The notes under the pieces: model-generated
Databases searched by the model: none
What the model was told of the DNA's origin: nothing
What the model saw: only the letters and a program-made list of their open reading frames with translations
Translations under genes and position numbers: made by a program
NCBI GenBank assembly: GCA_934432885.1
Contig: CAKRYY010000054.1
Location: forward strand, 1-10,657
Direction: 5' to 3'
Length of the DNA stretch: 10,657 nucleotides
DNA from: an uncultured Lachnospiraceae bacterium
GTDB taxonomy: Bacteria > Bacillota > Clostridia > Lachnospirales > Lachnospiraceae
Shown: positions 1 through 7,245 of the stretch, in pieces
How the letters are laid out: every line of letters starts with the position of its first letter
Position numbering within the stretch: position 1 is the first letter of the stretch

Positions 1-238
1 TTTCTCCATGTGGATGATATTTACCCATCGTATCTCCGACAATACGTGCACTCTTACGATAGGGTCTGTCGTAACGTATTCCAAGCTCGTGCATATCATA
101 CAGAGTGCGCCTCTGCACAGGCTTTAAACCATCCCTGACATCCGGCAGCGCTCTTGCCACGATAACGCTCATCGCATAATCGATATAAGATTTCTGCATC
201 ACTTCCGAATATTCGGTCTTTATAATTCGATCGTCCAT
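1..238 (-). CDS. gyrA/parC: Type IIA DNA topoisomerase subunit A (GyrA/ParC family), N-terminal part
   Basis: These are the first 79 codons of the breakage-reunion subunit of a type IIA topoisomerase; the rest lies beyond base 1. The protein begins [20 protein letters not shown], then shows the family block with [20 protein letters not shown] (residues 21-40) and VQRR (41-44). The quinolone-resistance region begins at [18 protein letters not shown] (61-78). The active-site tyrosine would fall outside the window. The ATG at 236-238 has GGAG seven bases upstream and lies 18 bases after the stop of the subunit B gene, so the two are almost surely co-transcribed and form an A2B2 enzyme. Residue 79 is Glu where most relatives have Asp (HPHGD). 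The C-terminal domain that separates gyrase from topoisomerase IV is not visible, so the exact name is open; family membership is certain. Confidence 0.93.
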   Translation of the reverse strand, partial: MDDRIIKTEYSEVMQKSYIDYAMSVIVARALPDVRDGLKPVQRRTLYDMHELGIRYDRPYRKSARIVGDTMGKYHPHGE

Positions 239-256
239 CTCTCTACTCCACTTTTA

Positions 257-2179
257 TCAAATATCGAGCTGCGCATCTACTGCATGCTCATAAATAAATG
301 CCTTTCTGGGCGGCACTTCCGTTCCCATCAGCATTTCCGTCACCTCTGATGCCATCCGTGCATCTTCAATTTCTACCAGCTTCAAAAGCCGTGTTTCGGG
401 ATCCAGCGTTGTTTCCCAGAGCTGACTTGCATCCATTTCACCAAGTCCCTTGTACCGTTGGAGTGTAAATGGACCCTTATGCCGCTTCCGGTAGCGTTCC
501 AGTGCCTTATCATCATACAGATATTCCTCCGCTCCCTTTGCGGGCATTGCCTTATACAGGGGCGGCATTGCAATATATACATGTCCCTCGTAAATGAGCT
601 CCGGCATGAACCGGTAAAACAGGGTCAGAAGCAACGTGGAAATATGCGCGCCGTCTACATCGGCATCCGCCATAATGATAATTTTGTTATAACGCAGCTT
701 TGATATATCAAAATCATTTCCATAGCCCTCTGAAAAGCCACAGCCAAAGGCATTTATCATCGTCTTAATCTCTGCATTGGCAAGCACCTTGTCAATGCTG
801 GCTTTTTCAACGTTCAATATCTTTCCACGAATCGGCAGAATTGCCTGATACATCCTGTCTCTTGCAGTTTTTGCACTGCCGCCTGCGGAATCTCCCTCTA
901 CGATAAAAATTTCGCACTTAGAAGCGTCCCTGCTTTCACAGTTGGCAAGCTTTCCATTGGAATCAAAGGAAAATTTCTGCTTTGTGAGCATGTTTGTTTT
1001 TGCCTTTTCCTCTGTTTTCCGAATCTTCGCTGCTTTTTCAGCACAGCCGATGACACTCTTTAAAACCTCAAGATTGCGGTCAAAATATCTCTGGATTTCT
1101 TCGCCGGTGACCTTTGCCACCACCTTTGCGGCATCCTGATTATCTAGCTTTGTCTTTGTCTGCCCTTCAAACCTCGGATCAGGATGCTTGATGGAAATAA
1201 CAGCCGTCATGCCGTTTCTGACATCTGCACCGGTAAAATTAACGTCCTTTTCCTTCAGGATATTAAGCTCTCTCGCGTAATTATTGATAACCGTTGTGAA
1301 CATGGTCTTGAATCCAGTTAAATGCGTACCACCTTCAGCATTGTAGATATTATTGCAAAAGCCCAGAATATTCTCATGAAATTCGTTCACATACTGAAAC
1401 GCTGCTTCAACAGAAATGCCGTCGCTCTCACCCTTATAATAGATGACATCGCAGACCGGCTCTTTGCTTCGGTTCATGTCCTTTATAAAGCCTGTAATGC
1501 CCTCAGGCTCGTGAAATTCTGTTATTTCCGGCGTTTCTCTGCGTCTGTCCTCAAAGCGTATCGTCAGGGAAGGGTTTAAGTATGCCGTTTCATGCAGACG
1601 GCTTTTTACTTCATCCTCCTTGAAGCGTGTTCTGTCAAATATCGTATCATCCGGCAGAAAGGTAATGCTCGTTCCCGTCTCCTTCGTCTTGCCGACAACC
1701 GGAAGCAGGCCGTCCTTTAATCCGATGACAGGATTACCGCGTTCATATTTATCCTCATAGATACAGCCCTCTCTTTTGACTCGCACAGTCAACCATGTAG
1801 AAAGCGCATTCACCACCGATGAGCCTACGCCATGTAGTCCGCCGCTGGTTTTATAAGCAGAATCGTCAAATTTACCGCCTGCATGCAGCGTGGTAAATAC
1901 CAGCCGTTCTGCACTGATTCCTTTTTCGTGCATACCGACAGGAATACCGCGTCCATTATCAGAAACGGTAGCAGACCCGTCTGCGTTTAAAATCACTGTA
2001 ATATGGCTGCAATAGCCTGCAAGATGCTCGTCCACTGCATTATCAACAATCTCATAAATCAGATGATTCAAACCCTTTGTTGATACGCTTCCAATATACA
2101 TGCCCGGTCTCATCCTGACCGCTTCCAGTCCCTCTAAGACAGTAATGCTGGACGCATCATAGGTTTCTTTTTTTGCCAT
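257..2179 (-). CDS. gyrB/parE: Type IIA DNA topoisomerase subunit B (GyrB/ParE family)
   Basis: This is the ATPase subunit of a DNA gyrase or topoisomerase IV, 640 residues, the usual length for Firmicutes. The GHKL ATPase domain fills about residues 1-220: EIVDNAVDEH carries the general-base Glu43 and Mg-binding Asn47, followed by DNGRGIP and the ATP lid GGLHGVGSSVVNALS. The transducer domain holds QTKTK, whose first lysine (342) contacts the gamma-phosphate. The TOPRIM domain has VEGDSAGGSAK (Glu428) and MADADVDGAH (Asp505, Asp507). The C-terminal part has QRYKGLGEM and ends in LDI. QTKTK is GyrB-like, but the gene has no dnaA/recF neighbours, so it could be the second (ParE-role) pair of its host. 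The ATG at 2177-2179 was chosen because GGAG lies seven bases upstream and the product then begins MAKKETYDAS; the TTG at 2200 and the ATG at 2185 lack a properly spaced site. A promoter precedes it. Confidence 0.95.
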   Translation of the reverse strand: MAKKETYDASSITVLEGLEAVRMRPGMYIGSVSTKGLNHLIYEIVDNAVDEHLAGYCSHITVILNADGSATVSDNGRGIPVGMHEKGISAERLVFTTLHAGGKFDDSAYKTSGGLHGVGSSVVNALSTWLTVRVKREGCIYEDKYERGNPVIGLKDGLLPVVGKTKETGTSITFLPDDTIFDRTRFKEDEVKSRLHETAYLNPSLTIRFEDRRRETPEITEFHEPEGITGFIKDMNRSKEPVCDVIYYKGESDGISVEAAFQYVNEFHENILGFCNNIYNAEGGTHLTGFKTMFTTVINNYARELNILKEKDVNFTGADVRNGMTAVISIKHPDPRFEGQTKTKLDNQDAAKVVAKVTGEEIQRYFDRNLEVLKSVIGCAEKAAKIRKTEEKAKTNMLTKQKFSFDSNGKLANCESRDASKCEIFIVEGDSAGGSAKTARDRMYQAILPIRGKILNVEKASIDKVLANAEIKTMINAFGCGFSEGYGNDFDISKLRYNKIIIMADADVDGAHISTLLLTLFYRFMPELIYEGHVYIAMPPLYKAMPAKGAEEYLYDDKALERYRKRHKGPFTLQRYKGLGEMDASQLWETTLDPETRLLKLVEIEDARMASEVTEMLMGTEVPPRKAFIYEHAVDAQLDI

Positions 2180-2186
2180 ATCCATT

Positions 2187-2190
2187 CTCC
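2187..2190 (-). promoter_or_regulatory. Ribosome binding site deciding the subunit B start
   Basis: GGAG on the minus strand sits seven bases before the ATG at 2177-2179. The in-frame ATG at 2183-2185 is only one base from this site, and the TTG at 2198-2200 has no purine-rich site at the right distance. This favours the 640-residue product. Confidence 0.75.
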
Positions 2191-2223
2191 GTTTTTCCAA
2201 ATTTTTTCATAATCAATTCTAAT

Positions 2224-2252
2224 ATTTTATCCCATATCCTGTGTTTCGTCAA
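2224..2252 (-). promoter_or_regulatory. Sigma-A-type promoter for the topoisomerase genes
   Basis: On the minus strand TTGACG (2252-2247) is followed after exactly 17 bases by TAAAAT (2229-2224). That is five of six matches to TTGACA and five of six to TATAAT at ideal spacing. The predicted transcript would start near 2217, about 38 bases before the subunit B ATG. The site lies between the cobQ stop and the topoisomerase start, in AT-rich DNA. No operator or hairpin is visible around it. This is a sequence match, not a mapped start. Confidence 0.75.
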
Positions 2253-2279
2253 ATAAAAGCATACAAGAAATAGAGGTTT

Positions 2280-3797
2280 CTACACCATGCCCAGAATATG
2301 ATAAACCGACTTCAGGTCTACATTTTCTCTTACGGTCTCTGCCAGCAAATCATACTGGCTATTCTGATAAGCCCGATAATCCATCTTCTTTTTTCCCTGA
2401 AATACAAGCCCTTTTCTATCAAATAAAAGCTGCAAAAGCTCTTTGCAGAAGGTTCCTTCTTCAAAAATACCGTGAATATAGGTGCCAAGACAGAAGCCCT
2501 TTACAAAGCCGTCAAGCGCTCCTCCATGTTCATCCAGATAGGTAAGCTCAGAGAAACGTTCCGCATCACCAATGCTTTCCGTCGCACCCATGTGGATTTC
2601 ATAGCCGGTAAATACAGAATCCGAGAGCTGTGTAAAAATGCCCTTTTGTGAAAACAGTCTGCCGCTTACACGCGTACGCACCTTGATTTCTCCAAAGGTC
2701 GTCCTCACAGGCAGCATGTCCATTCCTCTCATGCTGCCACCCTCCTCCACAGAAAGAGGGTCCTCAAGATAGCGTCCCAGCATCTGAAAGCCTCCGCAGA
2801 TTCCCATTAAAAGGCTGATTTCCGAACGTACAAGGCTTTTTATCTTGCCTTCCAGTCCATTTTCCCGCAGCCAGCGCAAATCGTGCATCGTATTTTTCGT
2901 ACCGGGCAGAATAATCAAATCGGGCGTTCCAAGCTCCCGTAACGTAGAGACATAACGCAGCGATACATTTTCCACATTTCCGAGAGGATTGAAATCCGTA
3001 AAATTGGAAATATGCGGCAGATGAATGACTGCAATATCAATCAAATCAGGACGGCGGTTTCCAATCAGGCGCTGTGCCAGACTATCCTCATCCTCAATAT
3101 CAAGGTCCGTATAGGGAATCACGCCAAGCACCGGAACCTGACATTTCTGATACAGCATATCAATTCCAGACTGCAGCAGAGCTTTATCTCCCCTGAATTT
3201 ATTCATTAAAAATCCCTGAATCCGTTTCTGTTCTTCTTTTTTAAGAAGTGCATAAGTTCCAAAAAGCTGTGCAAATACGCCGCCCCTGTCAATATCTCCT
3301 ATTAACAGCACCGGTGCATCCACAAGCTCTGCCAGTCCCATATTGACGATGTCGTTTTCGCGCAAATTGATTTCGGCTGGACTTCCGGCTCCCTCAATTA
3401 CAATCACATCATATTTTTCTTCCAGCTTATGATAAGCGTCCAAAATAGTCGGGATAAACTCTTTTTTCCGTTTAAAGTATTCCACAGCCTTCATGTTGCC
3501 GATTACTTCGCCATTTACAATCACCTGTGAGCCGGTATCGGAGGTCGGTTTTAACAAAATCGGATTCATACAGACATCCGGGGTAATTCCAGCCGCCTGC
3601 GCCTGCATCGCCTGTGCCCGTCCCATCTCAAGCCCGTCTAGGGTAACAAAGGAATTCAGCGCCATATTCTGCGATTTAAAAGGTGCACAGCGGATACCTG
3701 CCTGCGCAAACACCCGCAGAAGTCCTGCTGTAAAAAGACTTTTCCCTGCATTTGACATTGTCCCCTGAATCATAATGTTCTTTGCTTTTCCCGCCAT
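2280..3797 (-). CDS. cobQ: Cobyric acid synthase (glutamine-hydrolysing), CobQ/CbiP
   Basis: This cytoplasmic enzyme amidates the b, d, e and g side chains of adenosylcobyrinic acid a,c-diamide, using ATP and ammonia from glutamine, to give adenosylcobyric acid. The 505-residue length is normal. The N-terminal synthetase domain has the P-loop-like GTMSNAGKS (12-20), FKSQNMALNS (40-49), EGAGSPAEINL (135-145) and DIDRGGVFA (168-176). The C-terminal class I glutamine amidotransferase domain has the nucleophile Cys334 in MGICGGFQMLG, GYEIHMG (398-404) and the catalytic His442 in YIHGIFE. The ATG at 3795-3797 follows AGGAG by six bases, a strong site. It is the last visible gene of the cobalamin operon and the only one set apart from its predecessor by a real gap (84 bases). 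Its product is the substrate of the CobD/CbiB step encoded just upstream. Confidence 0.97.
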   Translation of the reverse strand: MAGKAKNIMIQGTMSNAGKSLFTAGLLRVFAQAGIRCAPFKSQNMALNSFVTLDGLEMGRAQAMQAQAAGITPDVCMNPILLKPTSDTGSQVIVNGEVIGNMKAVEYFKRKKEFIPTILDAYHKLEEKYDVIVIEGAGSPAEINLRENDIVNMGLAELVDAPVLLIGDIDRGGVFAQLFGTYALLKKEEQKRIQGFLMNKFRGDKALLQSGIDMLYQKCQVPVLGVIPYTDLDIEDEDSLAQRLIGNRRPDLIDIAVIHLPHISNFTDFNPLGNVENVSLRYVSTLRELGTPDLIILPGTKNTMHDLRWLRENGLEGKIKSLVRSEISLLMGICGGFQMLGRYLEDPLSVEEGGSMRGMDMLPVRTTFGEIKVRTRVSGRLFSQKGIFTQLSDSVFTGYEIHMGATESIGDAERFSELTYLDEHGGALDGFVKGFCLGTYIHGIFEEGTFCKELLQLLFDRKGLVFQGKKKMDYRAYQNSQYDLLAETVRENVDLKSVYHILGMV

Positions 3798-3881
3798 ACC
3801 CTTCTCCTTTTCTCCTGCTGTGCGGTATCTACTTATCCCCTGTTTTATTTCATAGCTTATTCATTTTATAAATTTTATAAT
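3798..3881. other. 84-base AT-rich spacer before cobQ
   Basis: This is the only sizeable gap inside the cobalamin operon. It holds the AGGAG ribosome binding site of cobQ and an AT-rich half next to the cobD stop. I found no convincing -35/-10 pair. A short inverted repeat (CTACA/TGTAG) at the very end of cobD has only five base pairs and no following T run on the transcript, so it is not called a terminator. Confidence 0.6.
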
Positions 3882-4952
3882 CTACAAAATTTCCTGTAGG
3901 TTATTTATTAAGATTTCATTTTCCGCATGTGCCGCCACGCAGATACGGTACCAGCCCATTCCAAGCCCCCGGAAGCTTTCACAGTCACGAATCAGGATTC
4001 CTCTTCCTAACAAAGCCTCATATAAGGGCGTCTTAGAATAGAAGCAGATAAAGTTCGCACTGCCGGGAAGCACCCGCAGCCCAAGTTCTTCCAGTTTTCT
4101 TGTCAGATACTGTCTCTCTGTCATAAGCAGCTTTCTTGTTTGACTTAAGTAGTCAATGGTTTGAGGATTGTCCAGTATGGTCACTCCCGCCTTTTGGGCA
4201 ATGCCGGAAACATTCCAGCAGGGAAGCTGTTCCTCTACCGCCTTTATGAGCGCTTTATTTCTGCTCATACAATATCCAAGCCGCAGCCCCGCAACTGCAA
4301 AGAGCTTGGTAAATGCCTTTACGATAATAACATTCCCTTCTTCAAGCGCCCTTGCGGCAGTATATCCCGGTTTCACTGAAAGCTCCTCAAAGCAGGCATC
4401 CAATAATACCGTAACTCCCATCGCAGAGCAAATATCTAAAATTCTCTCCATAATCTCCTGCGCAATCATGCTGCCTGTCGGATTTGCCGGACTGCACAGA
4501 ATCAAAAGGTCTGGCTTTTCTTCTTTTAACAGCTTAAGGAGCGACTCCGTTATGGAATAATTATCTTCACTTTGCAAAGCATGATACAGAATCTCAGACT
4601 TTGCAGCTATAAGCGCGCGTTCATATTCTCCAAAGGAGGGAATTGGCAAAATACAGCGAAGCTGCCTCCCCTTTTGAAAATGCAAAGCCCTGATAATGGC
4701 AAACAGCAGCTCGCTGGCGCCATTTCCGCATAAAACCTGCTCCTTGGAAATGCCATGAAGCCCTGCGAGCCGTTGCTTAAGCGCGCCGCAGGCAGAATCA
4801 GGATACCATTCATAAAGGGAATTATCAGGAAGCTGCCTTAAAACATCCGTAAGATAACAAGGCATTCCAAGTGGATTGGTATTTACCGAAAAATCAAAGC
4901 GTATTTCCTGTTCCTGATACCGGTTTCCGCCATGACTCTGCAAGTATTTCAT
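3882..4952 (-). CDS. cobD: L-threonine-O-3-phosphate decarboxylase, CobD
   Basis: This is a PLP-dependent fold-type I enzyme of the histidinol-phosphate aminotransferase group. CobD decarboxylates L-threonine phosphate to (R)-1-amino-2-propanol O-2-phosphate, the arm that CbiB attaches to cobyric acid. The 356-residue protein opens with HGGN (7-10) and DFSVNTNPLG (20-29), a start pattern that separates CobD from HisC. It then shows CGNGASELLF (75-84), SPANPTG (154-160), LLDACFEEL (183-191) and the PLP lysine in AFTKLFAVAGLRLGY, at Lys216. Most relatives have Ser or Thr where Ala213 stands. The ATG at 4950-4952 lies two bases after the cbiC stop, with a GGAG-like site inside the end of cbiC. 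Context rules strongly for CobD over a histidine-pathway aminotransferase, since six cobalamin genes precede it directly and cobQ follows. Confidence 0.93.
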   Translation of the reverse strand: MKYLQSHGGNRYQEQEIRFDFSVNTNPLGMPCYLTDVLRQLPDNSLYEWYPDSACGALKQRLAGLHGISKEQVLCGNGASELLFAIIRALHFQKGRQLRCILPIPSFGEYERALIAAKSEILYHALQSEDNYSITESLLKLLKEEKPDLLILCSPANPTGSMIAQEIMERILDICSAMGVTVLLDACFEELSVKPGYTAARALEEGNVIIVKAFTKLFAVAGLRLGYCMSRNKALIKAVEEQLPCWNVSGIAQKAGVTILDNPQTIDYLSQTRKLLMTERQYLTRKLEELGLRVLPGSANFICFYSKTPLYEALLGRGILIRDCESFRGLGMGWYRICVAAHAENEILINNLQEIL

Positions 4953-4954
4953 CG

Positions 4955-5590
4955 CTAATCTCTCCCTGCGGCTTCATATAAAAGGGCATTCATAATTGCT
5001 GCCGCTACATTGCTGCCGCCCTTTCTCCCTCTGGGAACGATGCAGGGAATTCCACTTTCTATCAGCAGTTCCTTTGCCTCCTCTACATTAACGAAGCCAA
5101 CCGGCGCCCCAATTACAAAACGTGGACGCACCCTGTCCTCATGCCAGAGCTCTACCAGCTTTAAAAGCGCTGTCGGGGCATTGCCAATCACGTAGATAAA
5201 ATCCTCTCCTGCCTGCGCAGCAAGCTCCATGCTTATCTGTGCTCTGGTTACCTGCTGGCGCTTTGCCAGTTCGGCAACCCATTTTTCCGCCATATAGCAC
5301 TGCACAGTTCCGCCAAGCCTTGCAAATGCGCTTTGATGGATTCCCGCTTTTGCCATATTGGTATCCGTAATGACGCTTGCGCCGTCAAGCAGGGCTGTCA
5401 TTGCAATCTGCATAATATGCTCTGAAAAATAGAGCGTATCCAGATAGGAAAAATCCGCTGTCGTATGAATCACGCGTTTTATCACAGAGGCATATTCCTC
5501 CGGCAGCGTCCGTCCCATCTGTGCAATTTCCTGAGAAATAATCCGAAAGCTCTCCGCTTCGATTTCCATAGGTTTAAAAATTCCCGCCAT
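4955..5590 (-). CDS. cbiC: Precorrin-8X / cobalt-precorrin-8 methylmutase, CbiC/CobH
   Basis: This enzyme moves the C-11 methyl group to C-12 of the corrin ring, giving (hydrogeno- or cobalt-) cobyrinic acid, without a cofactor. The length of 211 residues is typical. The catalytic histidine is His42 in RVIHTTADF. Other family marks are DTNMAKAGI (76-84), IGNAPTAL (135-142), GAPVGFVNVEEAKE (161-174) and the C-terminal RGRKGGSNVAAAIMNAL (187-203). The ATG at 5588-5590 has GAGGG seven bases upstream, overlapping the cbiB stop region, with 12 bases between the two genes. It is the only corrin-ring gene visible and it directly precedes the CbiA step in the pathway. CbiC (anaerobic, cobalt already in) is favoured over CobH because of the clostridial context, but the two cannot be told apart from this sequence alone. 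Confidence 0.95.
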   Translation of the reverse strand: MAGIFKPMEIEAESFRIISQEIAQMGRTLPEEYASVIKRVIHTTADFSYLDTLYFSEHIMQIAMTALLDGASVITDTNMAKAGIHQSAFARLGGTVQCYMAEKWVAELAKRQQVTRAQISMELAAQAGEDFIYVIGNAPTALLKLVELWHEDRVRPRFVIGAPVGFVNVEEAKELLIESGIPCIVPRGRKGGSNVAAAIMNALLYEAAGRD

Positions 5591-5602
5591 ATTCTTTCCC
5601 TC

Positions 5603-6628
5603 TTACCATAAATATTGCAGCCAGATATGAAGCTGCATCATTCCAAGCAAAAACAAAATTCCGGTAATATACATCAGCCAGTTTGCCCGCCGAATGTCCT
5701 CACGCTCAATTTTTCTCTCAGCGTCTCCAATCACAGGCTTTGAAACCACTTTTCCAAAGTAGCTTGCATCCCCTGCCAGTTCAACGCCAAGAGCACCTGC
5801 GCACATACTCTCTGTCTGGGCGGAATTCGGGCTTTTATGCCTGCGCCTATCCCTTCGGTAAATCCTTATACCGCGTTTATAGTCAAAGACGGAAAGCAGT
5901 CTGCTAAACTCCGCATCCCCGCCCGGGTCTTTTTGCTCCATCTTCTTTAACAGTGTCAAAAGAAATGCCGAAACTGCCATGCACCATGCCGTCAGCCTCG
6001 CCGGAACATAATTCCATACATCGTCCAGCCTTGCCGCTGCTTTTCCAAAATATTCATACGCCTCATTATGATAACCGAGCATGGAATCCATCGTGTTTAC
6101 TGCCTTATATAAAAAGCACAGAAGCGGTCCTCCAAGCGCCATATAAAACATTGGTGCGGTTACCCCATCAGAGGTATTTTCTGCAACCGTTTCCACTGCA
6201 GCCTTCACAATCCCTTCTTCTGAAAGCGCCTGTGTATCTCTTCCGACGATGTAAGAGAGCTGCTTACGCGCCTTTGTAAGCTCCGGTAATGCCTGATACA
6301 CTGCCATGCTTTCCGTGCAGAGACTTCTTGGTGCGATACAATAATAAAATAAAACGCCGTCCACTAATATGGAAACCGGCAGCGGCGCAGCCTGACTAAG
6401 TCTGCGGATTCCCCATACGCTGATGCCTGTCAAAAACAGGACAAGCAAAACCAACAGACCGCCAAGAAATACCTGCAAGCCCTTTTTTTGCTGTTTTTCC
6501 TTATGCAAAAGCCTATCCAGCCACCCGATAAGTGTTCCTATCCAGCGAATCGGATGCGGCAGGCTATATGGGTCACCCAAAAGGCAGTCCAGAAAAAATC
6601 CAATTCCCATTGCCGCAATCGTATTCAA
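5603..6628 (-). CDS. cbiB: Adenosylcobinamide-phosphate synthase, CbiB
   Basis: This integral membrane enzyme joins adenosylcobyric acid to aminopropanol phosphate (made by CobD) to give adenosylcobinamide phosphate. From the TTG start it has 341 residues. Family motifs are DCLLGDP (14-20) with PHPIRWIG (24-31), IVGRDT (127-132), AAVETVAENTSDGVTAPMFY (143-162), AVNTMDSMLGYHN (176-188), ARLDDVWNYVPARLTA (199-214) and SPNSAQTESMCAGALGVEL (266-284). Hydrophobic stretches at about 51-74, 82-99, 155-176, 213-226 and 317-337 are likely membrane segments. A basic, charged stretch (about 228-265) precedes the SPN motif. The TTG at 6626-6628 is preferred because GGAGG lies seven bases upstream and the codon overlaps the cobC stop as TTGA. 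The upstream TTG at 6656-6658 lacks such support, and the ATG at 6608-6610 would cut the N-terminus short. Confidence 0.95.
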   Translation of the reverse strand: MNTIAAMGIGFFLDCLLGDPYSLPHPIRWIGTLIGWLDRLLHKEKQQKKGLQVFLGGLLVLLVLFLTGISVWGIRRLSQAAPLPVSILVDGVLFYYCIAPRSLCTESMAVYQALPELTKARKQLSYIVGRDTQALSEEGIVKAAVETVAENTSDGVTAPMFYMALGGPLLCFLYKAVNTMDSMLGYHNEAYEYFGKAAARLDDVWNYVPARLTAWCMAVSAFLLTLLKKMEQKDPGGDAEFSRLLSVFDYKRGIRIYRRDRRRHKSPNSAQTESMCAGALGVELAGDASYFGKVVSKPVIGDAERKIEREDIRRANWLMYITGILFLLGMMQLHIWLQYLW

Positions 6629-7245
6629 TCTGCTTCCTCCCACAAAAGACGTCTGCAATCATAAAGCTGTATTTTTGCAGAGGGCTCCTTATCAGCATTC
6701 TCCTGCATCCGACAGGTATAGCCAAGTCCATTTTCTACATGATACGCATAAAAATCAGCTTTTTTAACATCCAGCTTTGAAAAAACCGCCATAATGGTGC
6801 CGCCGTGTACAACAAATGCCGTATCCTGTAAGCAGCCGCCGTTTTCTGCAAGCCGTAAGAATGCCAAAACGCTCCGGCTGCAAAAATCACTGGGGGCTTC
6901 CCCCTCAGGGAAAGGCAGACTTGCATTGCTGTCAATCCATTCCTGATAAAAAGCGTTTCCTGAAAGCTCCTCATGGTTGCGGTTTTCGAACAAACCGAAG
7001 TCACATTCCCGAAAATCATATACAATCTCCGGCTCTATCTGCGGATATAGTATTTCCGCCGTCTCCAGACAGCGCCGCATCGGACTGACATATACCTTTT
7101 TTACAGGAAGATATATCCCGCTTTTTTTCTTTTCCTGCAAAAGCCGTATTCCCTCACTGCACAGACCTTCATCCGTACCAGAGCCAATATAACGCTTTTC
7201 CCTATTTCCCTTTGTCATTCCATGTCTGATCCAAATCTGCTTCAT
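6625..7245 (-). CDS. cobC: Alpha-ribazole phosphatase, CobC (histidine phosphatase family)
   Basis: This is a cytoplasmic histidine phosphatase of 206 residues. CobC removes phosphate from alpha-ribazole 5'-phosphate or from cobalamin 5'-phosphate at the end of the nucleotide-loop pathway. The catalytic core is visible: IRHGMT with the phospho-accepting His8 and Arg7, SPMRRCLETAEIL (54-66), the probable acid Glu80 in DFRECDFG, and the second histidine His147 in VVHGGT. The fold alone would also fit a phosphoglycerate-mutase-like phosphatase of other specificity; the role is taken from its place within the cobalamin operon. The ATG at 7243-7245 is chosen because it overlaps the preceding stop as ATGA and has GAGG five bases upstream. 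A longer frame open to 7311 would run deep into the preceding gene. Its own stop overlaps the TTG start of cbiB. Confidence 0.9.
   Translation of the reverse strand: MKQIWIRHGMTKGNREKRYIGSGTDEGLCSEGIRLLQEKKKSGIYLPVKKVYVSPMRRCLETAEILYPQIEPEIVYDFRECDFGLFENRNHEELSGNAFYQEWIDSNASLPFPEGEAPSDFCSRSVLAFLRLAENGGCLQDTAFVVHGGTIMAVFSKLDVKKADFYAYHVENGLGYTCRMQENADKEPSAKIQLYDCRRLLWEEAD
6636..6640 (-). promoter_or_regulatory. Ribosome binding site for the TTG start of cbiB
   Basis: GGAGG on the minus strand, inside the last codons of cobC, lies seven bases before TTG 6626-6628. This TTG shares bases with the cobC stop (TTGA), a typical arrangement for translational coupling. It is the reason for choosing a TTG start over later ATG codons. 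Confidence 0.8.

Larger units (their letters stand above)
2180..2279. other. 100-base spacer between cobQ and the topoisomerase genes
   Basis: This AT-rich spacer holds the promoter at 2224-2252 and the ribosome binding site at 2187-2190. I see no GC-rich hairpin followed by a T run after the cobQ stop, so no intrinsic terminator can be called and read-through from the cobalamin operon is possible. A 17-codon reading frame (2157-2210, minus strand) overlaps the start of subunit B but has no ribosome binding site. Confidence 0.7.

Noticed and set aside
2157..2210. 17-codon upstream frame overlapping the start of the topoisomerase subunit B gene
   Set aside because: No ribosome binding site, and its ATG would lie only about seven bases from the predicted transcript start; no sign of a regulatory leader peptide.
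2180..3881. Cobalamin riboswitch in one of the two spacers
   Set aside because: Both spacers are 100 bases or shorter, too small for the B12 aptamer of roughly 200 bases, and no B12-box-like element was seen.
3882..3899. CTACA/TGTAG inverted repeat at the end of cobD as a terminator
   Set aside because: Only five base pairs, low G+C, no following T run on the transcript, and it lies within the coding end of cobD with cobQ following in the same direction.
4168..4560. 130-codon open frame on the plus strand opposite cobD
   Set aside because: It lies wholly opposite a strongly conserved gene, resembles no family I recognise, and is matched by many similar plus-strand frames opposite the other genes; a shadow of codon use.
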